Numbered from the stretch's first letter, positions 1 to 7,485 are shown. The stretch: 11,509 nucleotides of DNA from Beroe ovata (GCA_946803715.1 CAMPET010000058.1:266792-278300); one strand, 5' to 3'. The notes: generated by a model not told the origin, from the letters alone. A program made the numbers and translations.

Positions 1-440
1 AATATCTGCTATGAATTTTGCTATTAATTATATGGTCTTCCTCTTTTTGAATAAATCACCAATAACCATCAACACAATCATGCTGTCACTATTCAGAAGA
101 TCCCTCATACATCAGTCATAGCGTAAACAGCATCTATTATGACGTTACCACTATAAATTAATATCATCATTAGTAAACTAGCATCAATAATGACGTAGGT
201 ATTATCAAGGAATCAGCATCAAAAAAGACCCAAACAATCAGCCTGCGCCATGTTCTTTGCAAGAAATTATAACGCATTTTATTTTTGTCTCAAGGAGTAT
301 AGTAAATTGGAATTTATAAAATAAGTGATAGTTAAGTAGGTTGAGTTTTCATATTTGTGTGAATTGTTAAATATATACTTGTTTTAGAAGCCCTTTGTGG
401 TGACCCCACCGTGGGTCTTATAATAATAATAATATAATAG
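1..440. other. AT-rich intronic or intergenic stretch
   Basis: No convincing coding exon was seen. The stretch is AT-rich and carries two TGACGT (CRE-like) hexamers at 140-145 and 191-196, each preceded by a similar agcatc-like string, so it may be a degenerate repeat. A good-looking plus-strand acceptor (pyrimidine run, then TTTTAG ending at 387) sits before 388. In the frame of the downstream WD40-like exon a TGA follows at 401-403, so an exon starting there would not read through. An (AAT)n microsatellite fills about 420-440. On the minus strand an AATAAA lies near 282-288. Confidence 0.4.
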
Positions 441-541
441 GTGTTATGAAACTCCAAGTTGACGCCACGAACCACCTCATCTCCTGTGGAGCTGACGGAG
501 AAGTCAAGATCCGATCCCTCGCTAACCTGCTCTCCCTCTGA
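441..541 (+). CDS. Probable last coding exon of a WD40-repeat protein (partial)
   Basis: The plus frame read from 441 (phase 1; 2 nt complete a codon) encodes about 32 residues and ends at TGA 539-541. It contains the stretch NHLISCGADGEVKIRSL. This fits the C-terminal half of a WD40 blade: hydrophobic strand, S-x-G/A-D-G turn, then a V-K-I-R strand where W-D is often seen. The rest of the protein would lie left of position 1. The proposed acceptor (TAG ending at 440) is weak because an (AAT)n run precedes it instead of a pyrimidine tract. A plus-strand AATAAA at 855-860 could end the transcript. A 76-codon minus-strand frame overlaps it (332-562), but it reads through the microsatellite into a run of isoleucines and is less protein-like. 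Which WD40 family is involved cannot be told from one blade. Confidence 0.5.
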
Positions 542-1013
542 TTTGGGGGACTCGGGAATCACGAGCAGTGATTTGGGGACTCTCTGACTTTCTCTGTGTT
601 TATGTGTATAAACTGTGGTAAGTGATTATAGTTTGACAACATCATTATATTTATATAGACTCCGCTGGCCGGAGAAGTGTTCTGTGGACGGGACACAGCT
701 GAAGCTAATCAAAAATAACTTCCGTGAAAACTAATTACGACAATTTTGATTCCGTGCGACCCATTTCTGCCTGTTTTTGATTTCAACTGATTTAATAATA
801 GCATCATAAATAGGTCTTATTTGTATCGAACCAACGTTTTTGGTAAACTAAAGCAATAAATTACAAATAGAGGCGCTAAAAACGGCATCAGAAATACTCG
901 TAATTCTGAGAGTCTCAACTTAGCGTGACGAAATGTTTTTCACATGATCATTTACACGTGTCTATGGTAACCACGTGTCATGTGACACGTGTCATGTCAC
1001 AAATGACACGCGT
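542..1013. other. Convergent 3' intergenic region
   Basis: This lies between the plus-strand WD40-like exon and the minus-strand SMKR1-like gene, so it should hold both 3' ends. A plus-strand AATAAA is at 855-860. For the minus strand no AATAAA was found, but an ATTAAA variant (TTTAAT on plus) is near 791-796. The part next to the SMKR1 stop holds three CACGTG hexamers (955, 972, 986). Confidence 0.45.
972..991. repeat. Perfect inverted repeat built from two E-boxes
   Basis: Two 9-bp arms, CACGTGTCA at 972-980 and TGACACGTG at 983-991, are exact reverse complements separated by TG. Each arm contains the palindromic E-box CACGTG, the class bound by bHLH factors such as MYC/MAX, USF and MITF/TFE. 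A third CACGTG lies at 955-960. It may be a paired binding site or a small hairpin in the 3' UTR of the SMKR1-like transcript. Confidence 0.7.
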
Positions 1014-1503
1014 TCAGTTGCAGGTCCCTAGCAACCGCATGCGGATCGCCGGGGGAACTGTTTCCCATGCTGATTTGGGTTTAAACTTGAACCCCCTTAC
1101 AAAGAGAAAGTCTGGTGCATTGTGGCAGATGTAGTACGCGTTGGACATGGCTGCAGGCGATTTCACTTGTTCCCACGAAACTGCAGGGGCCTTCTTTTTC
1201 TTGGGCGACCCTGACTTCTTCTTCCCCTTCTTCTTCTTGCCCGATCCCTTGGCGCTCTTTGTTTTCCGCGTGTCTTTGGTTGTTGGGGATTTGGTGAGCA
1301 GTTCGTCGAGGGCAGCGCTGGCGCTCTTGGCACCGGATCTGTCGGGCGCTTTGTGGATTGAGGCCTGAAATGATATGAAATCATCGGTTATGTTACATTT
1401 TCATTAGTTCTTCTTCCCACTAATTCTAAAGAGTGCGGTCATGTCCATTTATCCGGGACCATCCGGTGGATGGTGAGTTGTGAGCTAGAGTTAGACTCAC
1501 CAT
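1014..1503 (-). CDS. SMKR1: Small lysine-rich protein 1 (SMKR1) homologue, complete
   Basis: This is a two-exon gene. The main exon (1364-1014, acceptor tttcag ending at 1365) runs 116 codons to TGA at 1016-1014. The upstream donor GTGAGT begins at 1500, directly after an ATG at 1503-1501 that follows an in-frame TAG. Exon 1 therefore supplies only the start codon, and the 136-nt intron is phase 0. The 117-residue product has an N-terminal Ser/Ala/Lys region, a poly-lysine core (GKKKKGKKKSGSPKKKK), then a conserved C-terminal segment with SPAAM, NAYYICHN and RGF. From knowledge of vertebrate SMKR1, the core SPAAM-x-N-x-YYI-x-HN-x2-D-x-L-x2-RGF is that family's hallmark, so homology is well supported. 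This protein is longer than the human one at both ends. Its molecular role is not established; a link to ciliated cells is suspected. Confidence 0.85.
1365..1500 (-). other. Intron splitting start codon from body of SMKR1-like gene
   Basis: The donor GTGAGT at 1500-1495 matches the consensus well and the acceptor is atttcag ending at 1365. Length is 136 nt, phase 0. After splicing the start context is GGCT-ATG-GCC with G at +4, while unspliced RNA would read ATG into the intron. Confidence 0.75.
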
Positions 1504-1963
1504 AGCCTAGAATCACTTCCTTTTCAGTGGGACTGTTTATAATTTATTATGAGGAGGGTAATGCGAAAAACGAGAAACTTCTGAGTTCGAATCAAATTCA
1601 ATTGATCCTCAAATCATAGAAACAACTTTGAACTGTAATATTTAATGTTGCGCGCACGATCTCAATGTACAGAAAGATGAAAGAAAGCTCTCATAACATG
1701 GCGGTGACTAATGCTTGCTATGCAGCCCTGCACACTACACATTAAATCCACTGTGTATTCAAAGTGCTTGCCACCAGAAACACACTGAATTGGAAACGTC
1801 AAACATAAAATGTTAAAATGCGCTAGAGTGACTCTCAGAGTCTCAGCCTGCTCCTTATAGTTATTGAATTTTTCAATGATGAAAAGTCAGATAACATCTG
1901 ACTATGTTCATTGCTCAGGCTCTGAGCAATGAGCATTTACATTCTATTTCTATGTTCTAGCAC

Positions 1964-2027
1964 GTGGCAATCCAACCACTGGTTCAAATTGTTCTATCAT
2001 GTGGCAACCCGACCACTGGTTCAAATT
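1964..2027. repeat. 27-bp near-identical direct repeat pair
   Basis: Copies at 1964-1990 and 2001-2027 both read gtggcaa-cc-accactggttcaaatt and differ at only two positions, with a 10-bp spacer. Each contains ACCACTGGTTCAAATT. The function is unknown; local duplication is the simplest explanation. Confidence 0.75.
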
Positions 2028-2268
2028 CAATTTTATTATTTTGCGTGTGTGTTGATCCCACGTTGCGTGACCCAATCTGCCGCCCTGCGCGTGGTTTTCT
2101 TCGACTTTTCACATTTCAGTCCACATTTCATTTAAGTTCACTCAGTAGAATAGTATAGGGGCAACGTTGAACGCGAACGTGAGCACATTGCATGTGCCTT
2201 CGGCTTCCACGTGCCACGGCTCCACACTCCAGTTGCCGTCTCTATTTGAACTTCAAAAATTGTATGTT

Positions 2269-2312
2269 GTAGTTGTAGAGTATCTAAACTGTAGTTGTAG
2301 AGTATCTAAACC
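2269..2312. repeat. 22-bp tandem repeat, two copies
   Basis: Units at 2269-2290 and 2291-2312 (gtagttgtagagtatctaaa plus CT or CC) are identical except for the last base. They abut the left side of the GC-rich fold-back element. Confidence 0.8.
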
Positions 2313-2322
2313 TGGCCTCTAG

Positions 2323-2583
2323 GTTTCTCTCGCCTCGTTCGCGTGCGCGCGGCGCGCGCCTTCATGATCATCGAAGACCTTGCCGGATGTTATCTGTCCA
2401 CTGTTTCTTGCGCGCGCAAGAATCGATGCAAATGGTCATGTCAGATCTGATGAATACAGAATAGATGGATGAAATTTGCCGGATGTTACTTTTCCACTGC
2501 AACTGAGCATCTCAGTTGCAGTGCGCGGCGCTCGCCTTCATCGAATTCCGTAACATGAAGGCGCGCGCCGCGCGAGAGAAACT
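2323..2583. mobile_element. GC-rich fold-back (MITE-like) repeat element
   Basis: The ends are imperfect inverted repeats: gtttctctcgc plus gcggcgcgcgccttcatg on the left (2323-2366) and the reverse complement, catgaaggcgcgcgccgc plus gcgagagaaac, on the right (2554-2582). The left arm has about 15 extra bases. Inside are two 24-bp direct repeats starting ttgccggatgtta (2380-2403, 2476-2499), each followed at once by a hairpin. The first hairpin is an 18-bp perfect palindrome at 2405-2422 (TTCTTGCGC and its complement). The second has 13-bp arms at 2495-2507 and 2511-2523 around a CAT loop. A third partial copy of the GC-rich arm is at 2521-2543. There is no coding capacity, and no clear target-site duplication was seen. 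A non-autonomous fold-back element is the best guess; a composite local repeat is the alternative. Confidence 0.55.
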
Positions 2584-2828
2584 GTAGACAAATAACATTC
2601 AACAACGAGGGCCCGGATTCAAAAAAAGGACGCGGCGCACAAGCACCAAAACTTAATCATCATCGTTTTTGACTATAGCTTGAATGACAACCTGACATAT
2701 CATTTAGCACTTTTCGAATTCATAATCTTGTTGTCAGCAAATTTCAATTTTCACCTGCACCACCAAAACTAGCTTCTGAATGTTAGTGTGTCACACAGGT
2801 AGAAAAATTAAGAGATTGCAATATCAGA

Positions 2829-2834
2829 TTTATT
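2829..2834 (-). terminator. Poly(A) signal AATAAA of gene A
   Basis: TTTATT on the plus strand gives AATAAA on the minus strand, about 216 nt past the gene A stop codon at 3052-3050. It is the first canonical signal seen downstream of that stop. Confidence 0.5.
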
Positions 2835-2859
2835 CATTGCACTAGGCATCTTTTGTTTT

Positions 2860-2895
2860 GCACTTGGGTCAGGTAATACCTGACAAATCAAGTGC
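2860..2895. other. Hairpin in predicted gene A 3' UTR
   Basis: GTCAGGT (2868-2874) pairs perfectly with ACCTGAC (2878-2884) around a 3-nt AAT loop. Outside it GCACTTG (2860-2866) pairs with CAAGTGC (2889-2895). The two stems are separated by an asymmetric 1/4-nt internal loop. It lies about 26 nt before the AATAAA in the minus-strand transcript. Confidence 0.65.
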
Positions 2896-3049
2896 TGATG
2901 GGGGATGTCATCAATTGTCATAGTTGTTAACAAAAGTCTGTTGCATATTGATCAATACAATGTATAGTAAGGCACAGGAAATCAATAACCTTATCATGTG
3001 TTGGGCATAGGCTACCAAAGCTTGAAAGAATTTGTCTCATTTGAAAATT

Positions 3050-5881
3050 TCACTGGTAGAACTTCACACCATTTTGGGTAATGGATTCTTGGTGTTTCGG
3101 TGCTGATGATCTGTGTTTTGGACTTGATGATCTGTGATGAGGACTAGGTGTACGGTATCCTTGCCCTGATGCCCTATGATTGGAGTTTGGCTCTCTGCCA
3201 TTTTGTTGTGGTGCTCTACGATGAAGCCTTTCTTCAGCTTCTATATGACTTTGTACTTCACTAATAGGGAAGTTGAGAGTGTTTGTAGAGTCAAATGAGC
3301 TATTTATCATATCTTCTTCCTCTTCTTGAGTAAAAGAAGGGGTTGTAGAGTTCATAAACTTGTCTCTTGCTGACATCTCAACACTTGGTCCACTTTGGCG
3401 GCCAAACTTATTAGAAAATATACGAGTTAGTAGTTCTGGTACATCTGTCTCCTCTGTTAAATCAGAAAAATCATTATTCACCAATTCATGATCGTTCCCT
3501 TCTGTTGGTTTATGGTTACTGCCTGATACTCTATGATGATTCATGTTCAATTTTTGATTGTCCAAATTGCTTTCTGCCATCTGTTCATCACTTTTTTGGT
3601 TGGACTGCCCTGAATAATGGATGAAAGACTGACGACGAATTTTTCTGGAGTTGGTCACAATAACTTGTGTTGTGCTGTCATTCTTAGCTGAAATGAGAGA
3701 CAATGTCATGAACTGATTAGTGATTGGGATTGAACAACTGCTGTATATAGGTATAGTGCTATACCTATAAACTCAAATTTTTATTCCCATCTTGTACCTA
3801 CCTTCTTGGGAACCTGTTTGATGATCATGCTCAGCTCTATCTATTTCCTCACTGTGATGAGATCTTGACACGGGTCTCTCATCCACTGACCCTATAGAGA
3901 TATCTTTACTGCTATTGAAAAGAAATTGATTTTACTGTGCTAACGTCCACTGGGTGAACCCATCTAAACTTACTGTGGTTAGTATGATTGGAATTGGCAA
4001 CACTGAAGTTTTCTCTGGAGTTTCGTCGTCTTGCATTCTTCTTCTCAGCCATGAACACACAGTTGTTGTGAGACTTGTTTAGTGTCTCTTTCATGATGTT
4101 AGTCAAGACTCCAGGTGGTACACTGATGAATGACAGTGGAGTTATAATTTGAAGTGATAATTATCTGATTGGAGATAGGACATTCGTCATTCATATATTA
4201 GCATCTGTATTTTCCTGTCACTCACTTCTTATCTGTGAGAATGTCTTCTTTTGTCTTGCCTATAACAATATCACCGAAACTAAAGGTGTCGGTTGGGGGG
4301 AGGATTTTCTTCCCCTTCCTCATACTCTCCTCTATTTGCCTCCTCTTCTCCTCATCCCTTTCCCGCTTCTTAGTCTCGGATAAGTAGGAGGTCAGGGCAT
4401 TTTTCTCAGCTTGGTTAACACCAGGTTCCACATGAGTGACACCATACGTGTACCGAGTTAGATTAGCTTGTCGCACCTTTTCTATTCTACTGAGTGTTTC
4501 CTGCGATGGGGGACGTTCCTTGAGTAGTCTCACAAGTCCGTCTAGTGAGCAGAAGTAGGGGTCTTCCTCATCTCCCATTAAATCTGAAAAGTCTTGAAGC
4601 GGTTTCTCGTACTGAACTGACACTGTTCTCTTCAGCGCTGCTGAGATGTCGGTGGCGCTGTTTAGGCAACTAGCTGGATGCCCATCAGAGCTCCTGTCAG
4701 TTTGCGATCCACCACAATTTGTCACATAAACCTCGTCACTCTCATTGCACGACTCTGATTCATTTTCCACAATGTTCGAATATTTGGGTGCTGCCGAGCT
4801 CTCGATATTGTTTATTTTCGGGATTGATGTTCGCTTCGGTTTAGGGGGAGGAAACCCTCCATTGAGACGTTTTGTTTTGTCTCCCGAGTTGAGAGCTGTG
4901 AGAGTATCTCCAGGAGCAACTTCCGATACCTCCGAGTATTTTCTGTTGTTGTAAGCAACAGTTGCTCGGCGCTCCTTATCCGTCTTCTCGAACCTGACGC
5001 CCCTCCTCGTCTCTTTGACAGGGGGCTCAGGAGCGGGGGGCTCGGGCTGTAAGTCAGCCCCGTTATTAAACCTGTTTGTGTCGTATTGCAGAGCAGGGTG
5101 CATCCCAGTTTTGGAAGCGATGAGGAGACGTTCTATAGCTGAGTAAACTGTCGACTCTGATGATGGACACAGTGCTGACGGTCTCGTTTCCTCGGTGAGG
5201 GATTCGAACTGTTGCGGAGTTAGACTGGGAGTGCAGGTAACATCAGCTGATTCAGGAGGGGTGTTGTCAGGTATGGGACTGTTGCCAGCTCCATCAATGT
5301 TGTCAGGTGTGTTGTCAGGTGAGTTCAGGTATACGGGGGCAGAGTGTCGTGGTCGTCTGTTGTTCTGTTTCCACGCAGGGGGCTTGACTTCACCCTCGTC
5401 CTCCAGATTATTAGCAGATCCCGTATTGAGGGGTGGGTGGTGGAAATGGTCTTTCCGTCCACTAGGATAGAGGAGGAATGCTCGGATTGTGTGCTCTCCG
5501 ATCTTCACCAGCCCGTTCTCCAGGATCTTGAGGAGTTTCCGGTGTGTTGATTCTAGAGTGACCACCACCACCTTGGTCCTCTCTTTTGTTACCTGGCAAC
5601 GGAGATCATGACGTGAAAACTTGATAATTTCACTCATAATCTACGTAGCATTAATAACATAGTGCGTTCGGTTGGAAACACGAAATGGTCATATTTTGCT
5701 CAAACCTTGTTAGATATTCTCTTGATTTTCTTGACTGGGAATTGTCGCTCGATGAGAACTCGCATCACTGTGGAGATTGTGATATCCTCGGGGACTGGTT
5801 TCAGGATCAGATAGAATGTTCCAACGTCTTCACTACCATTCATTTCGTGAACCTGAAGATAGTTTGACAGAAATCCTACTT
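3050..5881 (-). CDS. Gene A: multi-exon gene, unrecognised protein of about 810 residues
   Basis: Exons (minus): 5881-5706, 5640-4226, 4122-3974, 3891-3802, 3687-3050, stop TGA 3052-3050. Donors are GTTTGA, GTGAGT, GTAAGT and GTAGGT; the acceptors all end in AG; introns are 65, 103, 82 and 114 nt; every join is in phase. The first good ATG is at 5843-5841; a further 5' exon is possible because the acceptor before 5881 implies one. The first 110 or so residues alternate strand and helix (FYLILKP, a helix, KKIKRI, then KVVVVTL, a helix, HTIRAFLLYP), which resembles an RRM-like beta-alpha-beta/beta-alpha-beta pattern; this is inference. The middle is Pro/Ser/Asn/Asp-rich and probably disordered. 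Near the end of exon 2 comes an ordered, charged block (SDLMGDEEDPYFCSLDGLVRLL, cut here as SDLMGDEEDPYFCSLDG, then an Arg/Glu/Lys helix). Exon 3 begins VPPGVLTNIMKETL. The tail has HHRSSSPKHRSSAPKH repeats. I do not recognise the family. Confidence 0.75.
5588..5600. promoter_or_regulatory. Perfect X-box (RFX-type site) near 5' end of gene A
   Basis: GTTACC-T-GGCAAC matches the X-box consensus GTNRCC(N0-3)RGYAAC at every constrained position with a 1-nt spacer. It lies inside the coding part of gene A exon 2, about 40 bp after the ATG at 5637. RFX factors use such sites to drive cilium genes, usually upstream of the start. A coding match (Cys-Gln-Val-Thr codons) could also be chance. Confidence 0.5.
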
Positions 5882-6287
5882 CTAAAATAAGTTGTTTCAA
5901 ATCATCCACGACGGCATAGTTTATTTTTTATCACTGATAGTTCTTTGTTTTAATCCTTATTCTGGAACGTGCCACAAAATGCACGTCCCATATGAACCCC
6001 TAGACAGCTGTATTTAGTAAACATGGCCACTTTATATCACAGTGTGGCACATGCGACGGTATAAAGATCTCCTGACGACTCCCTCAATTCTGCCGAATCA
6101 AGTATTAAAGACTAATTTCCGTGCTGTAAGTTTGTAACGAGGCCAGCACATGCATTCCAATCCTTCTCTACACGTGACTTATATTCTGTAGTATGGTGCA
6201 CGAGTGATATGTTAGTGGTCGAATTATTACTTAGTTTATGAAGGAGTATAGTAGATAAGATTAATGAATGATGTAACAAGAGGAATT
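5882..6287. promoter_or_regulatory. Spacer with candidate gene A promoter
   Basis: This lies between the gene B end (6288) and the first recognised gene A exon. A minus-strand TATAAAG sits at 6036-6030, which would place a start near 6005. The resulting leader would hold short upstream ORFs (ATG at 5991, 14 codons with its stop, and two tiny ones) before the ATG at 5843. An alternative is a tiny coding exon from ATG 5991 spliced at a weak GTGCAT donor (5984) to 5881, which is in phase. A mirror TATAAAG on the plus strand (6060-6066) has no obvious gene. A CACGTG is at 6171-6176. Confidence 0.35.
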
Positions 6288-6292
6288 TTATT
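6287..6292 (-). terminator. Poly(A) signal overlapping the gene B stop codon
   Basis: On the minus strand the last codons read AAA-TAA-AAT, so AATAAA (6292-6287) contains the TAA stop (6290-6288). Normal cleavage 10-30 nt later would leave a very short 3' UTR. Confidence 0.5.
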
Positions 6293-6608
6293 TCCGGCCA
6301 TTGATACAGTAGCTTATTCTTTGTAGCTTATTCTGAAAAGTAGTACAAGACGTCAAATAATGAAGCCATGCATGAAGGATGGAATGAACTAGCGTAGGGA
6401 GTGTCCAGTGAGCGCTGCCACACACAAAACATTCCCACGCTAGAACAAACATAACACACACAGACACACGCACACAAACTTACCGAACAACCGCCAGGAA
6501 TGACAAGCGGAAGTTTCGACTTTAGAAACTGCACATCTTCCTTACTCGCTGTAATAACGTAACCCCGGGCTGCTTCGATAACTGGGGAATTATACAAGCT
6601 CTTTACTC
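6288..6608 (-). CDS. Two 3'-terminal coding exons, probably the end of gene B
   Basis: The exon at 6608-6484 encodes VKSLYNSPVIEAARGYVITA and onward to a Pro-Gly-Gly-Cys-Ser end. Its donor is TCG|GTAAGT at 6483, phase 0. The next acceptor, in ctacttttcag ending at 6333, is excellent. It opens a 45-nt exon (6332-6288) of 14 residues (NKLQRISYCINGRK) and TAA at 6290-6288. The 151-nt intron is partly GT-rich. The upstream acceptor has two in-frame options, AAG (ending 6609) and GAG (ending 6606). Either accepts a phase-1 donor, which is what the large exon at 8123 offers, so I join them across a 1.5-kb intron. That intron is ten times longer than the others here, so a separate gene with an unseen first exon remains possible. 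The domain is not recognised. Confidence 0.6.
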
Positions 6609-6614
6609 CTTCAT

Positions 6615-6934
6615 AAAATCAAACAGAAGATAATATTTGTTGGATCGGTTCCAGGATATTTTCTAAACGTTTCCGCAACAATCCAGGAAGCGGAGAGGGG
6701 TCAATTACAGGAAACACTGCAGTTGTATATATCTCACGTGATAATGATGAGTGCTATGGCAAGCTAATTTTGACAGTTGTACATGACTACAAGTACAGGG
6801 CTCTGAGTGGCGGTCCTGCTTGTCACGCAGGGCGGATACGGTCCGTACTCCGTAACAACTATGGAGGAGGACTGCTGTCCGGTACAGACGATGTGGATTG
6901 TGGACGTATAAAATATACAGATGAGAATAACTAA
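6615..6934 (+). other. Plus-strand open run of about 105 codons, no ATG near its start
   Basis: One plus frame stays open from just after a TAA near 6612 to TAA at about 6934. It has no ATG, so it would have to be an internal or terminal exon. The translation is mixed rather than low-complexity (for example DNDECYGKLILTVVHDYKY and GGGLLSGTDDVDCGRIKY). A possible acceptor is attacag before about 6711. It partly overlaps the acceptor of the minus-strand exon at 6608. It could be a decayed gene fragment, an exon of a plus-strand gene, or chance. Confidence 0.25.
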
Positions 6935-7024
6935 TCTCCTCCGTTAATAAGAGATAGTTAATCTGTGTCTATATCCATCTTAATAAGAGAGTTCTCTGCT
7001 CCCGCGCAGACATTATATCATTCG

Positions 7025-7080
7025 CTACTGATAGTACTGGATACTGGATAGTACTACTGATAGTACTGGATACTGGATAG
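7025..7080. repeat. 29-bp tandem repeat, 1.9 copies
   Basis: Units at 7025-7053 and 7054-7080 begin ctactgatagtactggatac and are identical over the shared 27 bp. The unit itself contains shorter tactgata and tactggata echoes. Confidence 0.85.
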
Positions 7081-7110
7081 CTGGACTTTAGTACGGTCTG
7101 GAGGGTCCTT

Positions 7111-7230
7111 GGTATCTATCACACACGTTGTAACCAGTGTTGCAATACTATTTGGTATATATCACACACGTTGTAACCAGTGTTGCAATACTATTTGCTA
7201 TATATCACACACGTTGTAACCAGTGTTGCA
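7111..7230. repeat. 43-bp tandem repeat, 2.8 copies
   Basis: Units at 7111-7153, 7154-7196 and 7197-7230 (partial) share tatcacacacgttgtaacca and onward to gtgttgca. They differ at only one to three bases, so the array is recent or homogenised. Confidence 0.9.
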
Positions 7231-7485
7231 CTATCCTACTTCATGAGGTGCATGTGAGTACCCATGTTACTATTTTCGTGTGTTTGTGTGTCTCCTTGTT
7301 CACTTGTTTGTTCGCTCACAATACCGCTACTGGCTGCAACACAAGCCGGTAAAGCAGGAATCGGCAAAGATGCTTCCCCTCAAATTGCAGTTGTAATGCT
7401 GCAGTAATATCCCCACGTGATATGTGCAGTGTGTTTGTTTACAATCTGTATTACAATATGGGCGTGGAGTTTACCCAGTCTCCCA

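Larger units (their letters stand above)
1504..2322. other. Upstream region of SMKR1-like gene; no gene seen
   Basis: This should include the 5' UTR and promoter of the SMKR1-like gene, on the minus strand. A TATA-like TATAAAC on the minus strand lies close to 1542-1536, which would give a very short leader. CACGTG E-boxes are at 1961-1966 and 2208-2213. Open frames here (for example 1929-2158) are short, overlap repeats and show no protein-like composition. Confidence 0.45.
2584..3049. other. 3' flank and 3' UTR of gene A
   Basis: No open frame of note was seen. The part next to the gene A stop codon is the presumed 3' UTR on the minus strand, with a poly(A) signal at 2834-2829 and a hairpin at 2860-2895. 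The remainder is unstructured AT-rich DNA. Confidence 0.5.

Noticed and set aside
332-562. 76-codon minus-strand frame over the WD40-like exon
   Set aside because: It runs into the (AAT)n repeat as poly-isoleucine, while the opposite strand gives a recognisable WD40 blade.
1115-1384. Other frames over the SMKR1-like exon on both strands
   Set aside because: These are shadows; the frame with the SMKR1 signature has proper splice sites and a stop.
3892-3911. Acceptor TAGCAG at 3912/3909 for gene A exon 4
   Set aside because: It would need an upstream phase-2 donor, but exon 3 ends in phase 1. The TATAG acceptor ending at 3892 is in phase.
3912-4106. Stand-alone 64-codon minus-strand gene
   Set aside because: It is exon 3 of gene A read past its GTAAGT donor; the splice phases match on both sides.
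4745-5550. Plus-strand frames over gene A
   Set aside because: They are antisense shadows of a long coding exon.
292-6253. Shared 13-mer AAGGAGTATAGTA at 292-304 and 6241-6253
   Set aside because: Too short to claim a repeat family; the flanks do not align.
7025-7230. CRISPR-like array
   Set aside because: The repeats are directly tandem with no unique spacers, in a eukaryotic context.
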